This document shows, in pieces, positions 56,931-64,000 of a stretch of DNA of 64,000 nucleotides. Under the pieces are notes generated by a model. The model saw only the letters and a program-made list of their open reading frames with translations. It did not search any database and was not told the DNA's origin. Origin of the DNA: Panagrolaimus kolymaensis (lineage: Eukaryota; Nematoda; Chromadorea; Rhabditida; Panagrolaimidae); assembly GCA_028622995.1 (NCBI GenBank), contig JAJQJQ010000069.1:124001-188000 (forward strand). The letters are read 5' to 3'. Made by a program: the position numbers and the translations under genes. Each line of letters starts with the position of its first letter. The stretch's first letter is position 1.

Positions 56931-57366
56931 ATGTCTCGAAGTCCAACTTCACCCCAATCTCCACCAATCACTTCTTTCACCTTGCAACGACATAATTCTG
57001 ATAAAGGTTCATGCGCGAATTTACAATATCATAATCTTCATCCTCAATTTCTTTCCCTTCGACGACCGGATGCAATTAAGCGAGCAACAGATTTGGATGA
57101 AGAATATTATAAACGAAAAAGGCGACTTGGAACTAAAAGGCGACTTAAAAAGCGTCCATTAACAACTCGACAAAAATGCTTAAAATTTTTACCTTTTTCA
57201 TTTTTATTTAAATCTTGTAAGTTATGTTTTGAAAGTAATAATAATTCAAAAAATCAAGATCAAAATGAAAAATATTACACTGCTACCATTTCGCCTGCAA
57301 CTACTACTACCACATCTCTTGTTGGCTCAAGCGCTGCTAATTCTGGTGTTAGTGTTGTTGCTAATT
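56931..57366 (+). CDS. pkc-2: PKC alternative first exon D with two possible donors
   Basis: ATG at 56931 opens MSRSPTSPQSPPITSF and a basic segment (RRPDAIKRATDLDEEYYKRK, RLGTKRRLKKRPL) followed by a hydrophobic, Cys-containing stretch (CLKFLPFSFLFKSC). Two donors end in phase 1: a consensus GTAAGT at 57217 and GTGAGT at 57367. The longer form adds about 50 residues of Asn/Ser/Thr-rich sequence. The polybasic plus hydrophobic-Cys arrangement could favour membrane association; this is inference. Confidence 0.68.
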
Positions 57367-60300
57367 GTGAGTGTCTATTTTTAAACAAAAAAATTTTAGT
57401 TCTCTTTTTTTTTTGTTTTGTTAAAGTTTTTATGGTGTGAAAAATACATATATTTATATTTTTATTAATATGGATAGAATTGCATTTCTTTTAAAAATTA
57501 TTTTTGTGTTTTTTCCTTCCTTTTTTTTGTTGTCGTCGTTGCTGCTTTTGCTTTGCTTCAAATTTTAGTTTAGTTTTTTTTTTGTGGTAGCTGCTTATTA
57601 GCAAGCTGTTAACTAACTAAACACTGCCAATTTTATATTTAATATTTTTTATTTTTTTTTGCTGCTGCTTTTTTTGTGTCTTATTTAAAAAAAGAAACAA
57701 TTTCGTCATTTTATTTTTTAACAATTTAAAAAAAGAGTTAAAAATTTTAAAAACTCAATATTCTATCCTTATTTTATTTTTTAATATGATAATATTTTAT
57801 TCTCAAAAATATATTATTAAATAACTTACAAAAGTAGTTAAAAAAATAAGAAGTTATAAATGGTTAAATTTTGGAAGCGGATACGATTATATCTTTTAAA
57901 TAATGGTTAGACATATTCTTTTTACCGTGATTTTAGGCTATAAAAGTTATCGAAAAAATTGTCTAAAATTGTAAACAGCTATTGTCTTTTTATAATTAAA
58001 AAATACTCATCGATTTAACAAAACTTAAAGCTTATTCGATCAATGAGAACTCACAAACGAAAATATTACAGCTTTTGATTATTGGTTTAAAAATCAGAAT
58101 TTTTGATTATAATTTTTTTCTAAGGAATTTCTAAAAAATATGAAAATTTGTTTAAAGTCTTTTTTTAAAAGTTTTTTGTCTCAGATTACTTTACCGATCT
58201 TTTTCTTCATCCTTCTCCTCCATCTCTAATATTTTTTTCAAAAAAGATGCTATCATAAAATTATTGATTCAATCAACCCATTTTTGTCCATTCTGGTTCC
58301 ATTCACTTTTAAAACTCAAAAAACTAAAAAGTGAATTCATTTTTTTTCTTCATCTTTCACTCATTTTTCTTCTGCTTCCGCATATTTTATTTTTTCTTAT
58401 TCTGCAACATTTTTTTTCTTTTCTAATAAAATATTCAAAAAAAAGCTGTTTTTATTATTACTTGTTTCAAACGAATAAAAAACAGCAGTCATGTCAAAAG
58501 AATTTTTTTGGCATAAAAAATTCATTTTTGGATAAATTAACTTTTTTCCTTCTTATAAAAAATCTTGAGATGTTTTTTTAAATGCATAAAGAATTTTTCT
58601 TAAAGTTCCATATCTCAAATTTTTTACATGAAAATTCATTATTTTTATTGTATAAAATTTAAAAGAAAGTAAAACATTTTTGAAAGTTTCAAGGTGCCAG
58701 AAAGCAATCGTTAAAACCCGCTATTTCTTGAAATCATTTTTTGGAGAGAAAGAAAAAAACTTAAAGTAAAATTATTCATAAACTTTTTACTTTTACGCCA
58801 TCGCAAACTAATTCTCAAACCAACTTGTTACTTACTTCCTCTCTCCACAAACTCCACTGCAACATCACTTTTTTTGTTGTTGTTGCATACTTTGTGTTAG
58901 AAGTTTCCGTTCAACTTTATTTTTTCTTCCATCATAAGTTTCCACTCTTATTTTTCTCAGCTCTTTTTTTGTGGCAAATACCCAACTTCTTTTTTTTATC
59001 CTTTTTTACTCACCTCAATGGACTGACTATTATGGAATTTATTTTACTCGCTCGCTTTCAAACAAAAAAGTGTAAAGTTCATGAGTTAATTATTTTGCAA
59101 CACAGCATTTCTTTTGTTGCCACGAAAAAAATAACAAAATATAATAAGCTTTGCCAAAGAAAAAAAATTAATTAGATATTTTTTTGGGGTTTAATTTTAG
59201 CTTCTCCAAAACAAAAACAACAATGGAATATTTCCTGAGAAAAAAAGACTTTCAAATGCTTTATATTTTTTAAAACTAAAACCTACTCTTGGAATTTTAT
59301 TTTTAAACCTCAAAAAAAATTTAGGTTTTAATTAGCAATCTTTTTGTTTTTGAATCAGACAATTAAAAAGTCAAAAAAGCGTTCAAAGTTTTTTTTAAAT
59401 TTTGCCGGCCTCCCAGGAATCCAACATCAAAGTCTTTGAACCATTTTATATATGAGTTTCTTATTAACAAGCAACTTTAAAGTAATTAATTGCCTTTGTT
59501 AGAATGAATATTACTCACTTTTTTCAATTCTTTTTTGCTCCATTAAACCAAGCCAAGCTGATGAAAGAATGAATGCAATGAAAAATTATTTTCACGCTAT
59601 TATAACCTCAACAATTGGAATTGCATTTTTTTCTGCCTTTTGTTTCGTTTTTTTTAGCTGGCTTCAAACCACTCATTTTTATACTTTTTCCTTTAGAAAG
59701 AAAGATATTATTCTAAGTTTAAAACAAAATCTTGAGTACTTTAAAAAATTCAAAGTTCGTTACTTAGGTTCCAACCACAAAAATAAATATTCTAATTTCT
59801 CAGATTTCGATCTAACAAAAAAAACTTATTGTCTCTGGTTTTTCACGCGGGATAAGCATCTTGCCAAAAATTAAATGATTAACTGGAAAATTTTCTTGTT
59901 TTATAATAAAAAAAACTTTATTAATTTTCATAATTTTGCGAATATAAAATCTTTTTAAGGGCCATTTAAAAAATGATGTTTGCCACTGTTTTTTTCTAGT
60001 TTTGTTCTGCTTATTTTTATTTTTGAAAATCGGAAACAAATTGTTTGTTTGTTTCAATTAGCTCTTCTTTTTTTCAAACGTAAACTAACTTTTAAAATAA
60101 CAAAGAAGAGCACTTTTTTTTATTTGCGAGGGAGAAAGCGAAAAAGAATAGTGGCAACAGCGGATGTGAACCACAGATGCTTAACATCCGGTACACATAC
60201 ATATAGATATAGATAGATAAAGAAAAATCTGACGAATGCAATGCACTTTTTCCACAAAGAAAAAAAAGATGCCTTTTTTGGAGAAAGTTGCGAGTAGCAG

Positions 60301-60619
60301 CAGCTTGGTTGCAAAGCTTAGAAATAAATTTTTTTTATTCGCCAAAAATTAAATTGAGGAAACTTTGATTTTAATGATAAGAATTTTTTTGTTACAAAAA
60401 ATACATAGAAATAAAAATTATGAATTTCCAATTCTTACAAAGTTAAAAACTTAGATTAAAAAATAATATTAAAATTAATTGCCGAAATTAATAATTTTAT
60501 GTTGATCATTACTTTTTTTTGCCCTCTCCAATCGATCGTTTGATATTATTTCTGACATATGTTTTTTAAAACTCTATTTTTTTCTTTTTATAGGATTAGC
60601 CTCGTTTTTTTATAAAAAA
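57367..60619. other. PKC intron or promoter sequence between exons D and E
   Basis: AT-rich, with low-complexity open frames only. A short inverted repeat CGGATGT...ACATCCG lies at 60160-60191. No coding exon seen. Confidence 0.5.
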
Positions 60620-60680
60620 ATGTCTGATGAAAAAATAAATGGTAGCAGTATTATTGTTGTTGAAGATAATGATGACGATG
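60620..60680 (+). CDS. pkc-2: PKC alternative first exon E
   Basis: ATG at 60620 opens MSDEKINGSSIIVVEDNDDD, 20 codons plus one base, before a G|GTTTGT donor. It is short and acidic, in contrast with the basic exons A and D. Phase 1 matches the shared acceptor at 61646. The donor is weaker than those of the other first exons. Confidence 0.55.
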
Positions 60681-61415
60681 GTTTGTTATCTTATAATATT
60701 TATGTGTGATGAGATTATCTGTAACAAAAAAAAGCTTCAAAATTCAAAACCGTTAAGAGTCTATTAAACAAAAAGGAAATTAAAATTTCACAAACTTTCT
60801 CTCAATTTTTTTTTGTTTTACATAAAAACAAAATTTTAAGAAAATGTTCAATCGCGATTATTATTTCTCTCAGAATGACTAATTCTTTCTTTCCTTCCTT
60901 CCAATTCTTTTCTATCAAAGACAAAAAAAAAAGAAAATAGAGAAAAAGAAAGAAACCATTTTTCAACATGCATACATAAATAAATAACAGAAGAATAGCA
61001 TTTTATTTTTTTCACATAAATTAAAAGTCAATCACAGCCACCAAAAATTGTTTTTGGTTCCGATTTTTTTTCTTCATTCACCTTTTTTATTCTGCCTCCT
61101 TCTTTTTTAACTTTCTTTTTTTTTCTACCTTTTTTTATCGATTAAAAGTGAGCATCATAGACACCATCACCATCACCGCCGTTTTTGGTAGTCGTCGTTT
61201 TGGTATTGGTTAGAAGAAAGAGAAAAAAAAACACGCCGCTGTCGTAAAAATAAAAAATAAAAAAGAATTGTATTTTTATTTTATTTTTGTTGTTGCTTCT
61301 TTTTTTTCTCCATCAAACTACTTGACTTTTATTCTTTTATTTATCTTTTTTTATTTTGATTTTTATTAATAAATCAAAAAATTCTGAGAGAAAATATAAA
61401 AAGCAGGCGAAAAAA
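60681..61415. other. PKC intron and probable promoter of exon F
   Basis: AT-rich sequence with a less AT-rich patch (CACCATCACCATCACCGCCG near 61163-61182, then GTCGTCGTTTTGG) close to exon F. No additional exon seen. Confidence 0.5.
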
Positions 61416-61506
61416 ATGAGTCAAATAGTTAAAGCCATAAAAAATGCTGCCTCTCATCATAGTTTATCTTCATCCCACTCATCGCCATCATTTACATCTG
61501 AAAAAG
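61416..61506 (+). CDS. pkc-2: PKC alternative first exon F
   Basis: ATG at 61416 opens MSQIVKAIKNAASHH then a Ser/His-rich SSSHSSPSFTSEK, 30 codons plus one base, ending at G|GTTAAA. It is nearest to the shared exon (139-nt intron) and may be the basal form. Phase 1 fits the acceptor at 61646. Confidence 0.65.
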
Positions 61507-61645
61507 GTTAAATTTAATTTAGCTTTAATAAAAAAATTATGCTTTACTAATGCTTCAAAAAAAAATTGTTTAAAATTTTTCAAAAAAAAAAAAAAAATTA
61601 TTTTTTTCCCTTTAACTTTATCAATTTTGATTTTTATGTTTTCAG

Positions 61646-63830
61646 CTCAAAGAATAGAAGGTAAAGCCTTCGTTCGTCGTGGTGCACTTCGACAAAAAAA
61701 TGTTCATGAAATTAAGTGAGTTTTTTAGAAAACATAAAAAAAAGTTTTTACAAAAAATATGGAAATAAAAATAATTTTTTTATTTGATTCATTTTTTAGA
61801 AGTCATAAATTTATTGCTCGATTTTTAAAACAACCAACCTTTTGTTCACATTGTAAAGATTTTATATGGGGTTTCAATAAACAGGGTTTTCAATGTTCAA
61901 GTAAGTTTTGTTGTTTTCTCTATTTTTTAAAGATAATAAATAATCCCTAGCATAAGCGTTTCTTTTTCTTTTTTGGGAAGGAAAGTGTTTTTAATTTTAA
62001 ACACATTCTGAAAATTTTGTTACAAGATGCAGATTTTGTTTTTTTGACACTATAAAGATTTGAAAGATCTGGAAACTTATAAAAAGAAATATATATTTTT
62101 TGATTTTATTATTTTTAACTCCTAAAACACATTTTGTGTGTTTGTTGTAGTGTGAAAAGCTCCGAAATATTTTTGTTTTATTTTTTGGACTCCTTTGGGC
62201 TCTTGCCGCACTAAAGACAGTTGGGCACCACTTATACCTAGACAACTTTTTCTGTTCATTCTTCATATTTTTACTTTCTAATTCACCCAATTAATTAATC
62301 AAACTTCTTAAACTTCCTTTTTTATTTTTGACAATTTTAACTTTAAAATTAAAAACTCTGATATTACAGTTTGCACATTGGTTGTTCATAAAAGGTGTCA
62401 TGAATTCGTTAATTTTGCCTGTCCTGGAGCCGACAAAGGAGCGGATACCGACGATCCACGGGTTGGTTACTTGAAGATAATATCCAGGGAAAAAAATTAT
62501 ATATAATCATAATTCCAGCAACAACATAAATGGAAAGTCCAAACATATTCATCCCCAACCTTTTGTGATCATTGTGGCAGTTTACTTTATGGTTTAATTC
62601 ATCAGGTTTGTACATAGTTTTTTCGTATTTGTCAATTTTTATTAAAATCGTTTTACTTTTGATATACCGAGTTTAATATTTTTTTATATAGGGAATGAAA
62701 TGCCAATATTGTGATTCAAATGCCCATCATAAATGTGTTAAATTTGTGCCAAATATGTGTGGAACCGATCATACAGAAAAGCGTGGAAGAATTTATCTTG
62801 ATATTACCATTAAAGATTATGTTATGGATGTACATGTAAAAGAAGCAAGAAATTTAATTCCCATGGATCCTAATGGTTTGTCTGATCCATATGTGAAATT
62901 AAAATTAATTCCCGATGATGGACATGGAAAAAATAAGAAAAAGAGTAAAACCTTAAGAGCTACATTAAATCCAATGTGGGATGAACATTTTACTTAGTAA
63001 GCTCGAATAATTTGATATTGTTGTGTTTAAGAAATATTTTCTTTTTTTTTAGTAAATTAGAACCAAGCGATAAAGATCGAAGATTATCCGTGGAAGTATG
63101 GGATTGGGATCGAACATCAAGAAATGATTTTATGGGTTCATTGAGTTTTGGTATAAGCGAATTAATGAAAGAACCCGTTGATGGATGGTTTAAATTATTG
63201 AATGATGTAAGCAACGTTTTTTTATTATTAGAAACTAACTATTTTTTAGTATCAAAAAGAAATTTAAAAAAGTTTTACTTTTTTGGTGCTAAAAATTCAA
63301 ATTAAAGCTTTTTGCTTTTTTTAAAGTTATAAATCCCCTAATAAATTTTAGGAAGAAGGTGAATATTACAATATTCAAATTCCACCGGAAGATGAAGCAG
63401 AAGTAGAAAAACTTCGCAAAAAAATGTCTGATTTACATTCAAATAAAGATAAATCTAAACATCGTCAAAAATCTTCTGCATCTCTTAACCAATCTCAAAG
63501 GGACGTGGTTAAAGCTTCAGATTTTAATTTCATGACTGTACTTGGAAAAGGTTCATTTGGAAAAGTGCTTCTTGGAGAACATAAAATGACAAAAGAATTA
63601 TTTGCAATAAAAATATTAAAAAAAGATGTCATCATCCAAGATGATGATGTGGAATGTACCATGACTGAAAAGCGTGTCCTTGCCCTTCCTGATAAACCGC
63701 CATTCCTTGTTGCCCTACATTCATGCTTTCAAACGATGGATCGATTATATTTTGTTATGGAATTTGTTAATGGTGGAGATTTAATGTATCAAATTCAACA
63801 AGCTGGCAAATTTAAAGAACCCGTTGCTGT
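61646..63830 (+). CDS. pkc-2: Conventional protein kinase C, shared body, 3' incomplete
   Basis: Eight shared exons: 61646-61715, 61800-61900, 62370-62461, 62519-62605, 62692-62996, 63053-63206, 63352-63830, then beyond the window (seven are visible). They encode, in order, the pseudosubstrate ([16 protein letters not shown], alanine in place of the phosphorylated serine), a C1A domain ([17 protein letters not shown] onward), a C1B domain ([17 protein letters not shown] onward), a C2 domain with calcium-binding aspartates ([30 protein letters not shown]), and the kinase N lobe (GKGSFGKV glycine loop, AIKILKK lysine, [15 protein letters not shown] hinge). This is the order of calcium- and diacylglycerol-activated PKC alpha/beta enzymes and of C. 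elegans PKC-2. The first exon enters in phase 1, so every alternative first exon can be joined. The catalytic loop and C lobe lie past the right edge. Confidence 0.96.
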
Positions 63831-64000
63831 GTAAGTAATTCTTAAAAAAATATTACCTTGAAAATTTTATTTTATTCGGAATAAAATTTCTCAAAAAAAA
63901 AATGATTTAAAAAATTCGAAAAAAACTCAAAAAGTTAATTCATAAAAATCTTTTTATTTTTTTTGTTTGTATCATTAAATGACAGCAACCATTTCCAAAC
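63831..64000. other. PKC intron at the window edge
   Basis: Starts with the donor GTAAGTAATT. A TGACAG acceptor-like site at 63978-63986 does not continue the expected PKC sequence (FYAAEIA), so the next exon is probably outside the window. Confidence 0.55.

Noticed and set aside
58264..60314. Open frames between PKC exons D and E
   Set aside because: Low-complexity Phe/Lys/Leu composition, no consensus donor in the required phase and no resemblance to coding exons in this window.
1..64000. tRNA, rRNA or other classical RNA genes
   Set aside because: I looked for T-loop GTTCRANNC-type boxes and rRNA-like GC-richer blocks on both strands and found no convincing candidate by eye; a covariance-model search could still find one.

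Overview
The window is nuclear DNA from a very AT-rich nematode. The evidence is gene content and gene style. There is an FMRFamide-like neuropeptide precursor whose KFIRFG copies resemble flp-5, a nematode-type seven-helix chemoreceptor, a conventional PKC with several alternative first exons as in Caenorhabditis elegans pkc-2, mostly tiny introns (about 45-63 nt) ending in TTTCAG or TTTTAG, and splice acceptors placed a few bases before start codons as expected for spliced-leader trans-splicing. I cannot name the species. Several gene models follow from splice-consistent joining of conserved protein segments; reading frames were checked across every junction.

Layout. 1-3.3 kb is AT-rich sequence carrying a 191-bp TTAA-flanked fold-back element. 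3.3-7.2 kb is the flp-5-like gene. 7.6-8.1 kb is a compositionally distinct island of uncertain meaning. 8.4-12.2 kb holds three close minus-strand genes (eIF3d, RPAP2, DPM2) that look like one operon. 12.6-14.6 kb holds a 100-residue unknown and NOSIP. 14.8-20.1 kb holds a chemoreceptor, a MATH-BTB adaptor and a mitochondrial acyl-CoA dehydrogenase, all on the minus strand. 20.6-23.8 kb holds two neighbouring zinc transporters of different subfamilies, ZnT7-like and ZnT6-like, the latter with a tail of 28 histidines. 24.5-26.1 kb holds COQ7/CLK-1 and mitochondrial ribosomal protein S34, convergent. 26.6-29.8 kb encodes Staufen, whose three downstream introns are all multiples of three and stop-free, one of them GC-AG. 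30.7-32.5 kb is a complete hAT element with 8-bp target duplications and a shortened transposase.

33.8-40.6 kb is the most novel-looking part. Two tandem paralogues encode a divergent macrodomain-like module followed by a Cys-His zinc-binding motif and a conserved helical block, with variable acidic and basic tails. A decayed copy of the first exon of the next gene (CPSF6/CFIm68-like, 41.0-42.6 kb) lies between them, which shows that a segment spanning both loci was duplicated and then eroded.

42.7-64 kb belongs mostly to a pkc-2-like locus: five separate first exons, all ending in the same splice phase, spread over 12 kb before a shared body encoding pseudosubstrate, C1A, C1B, C2 and the start of the kinase domain. 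The gene runs off the right edge of the window.
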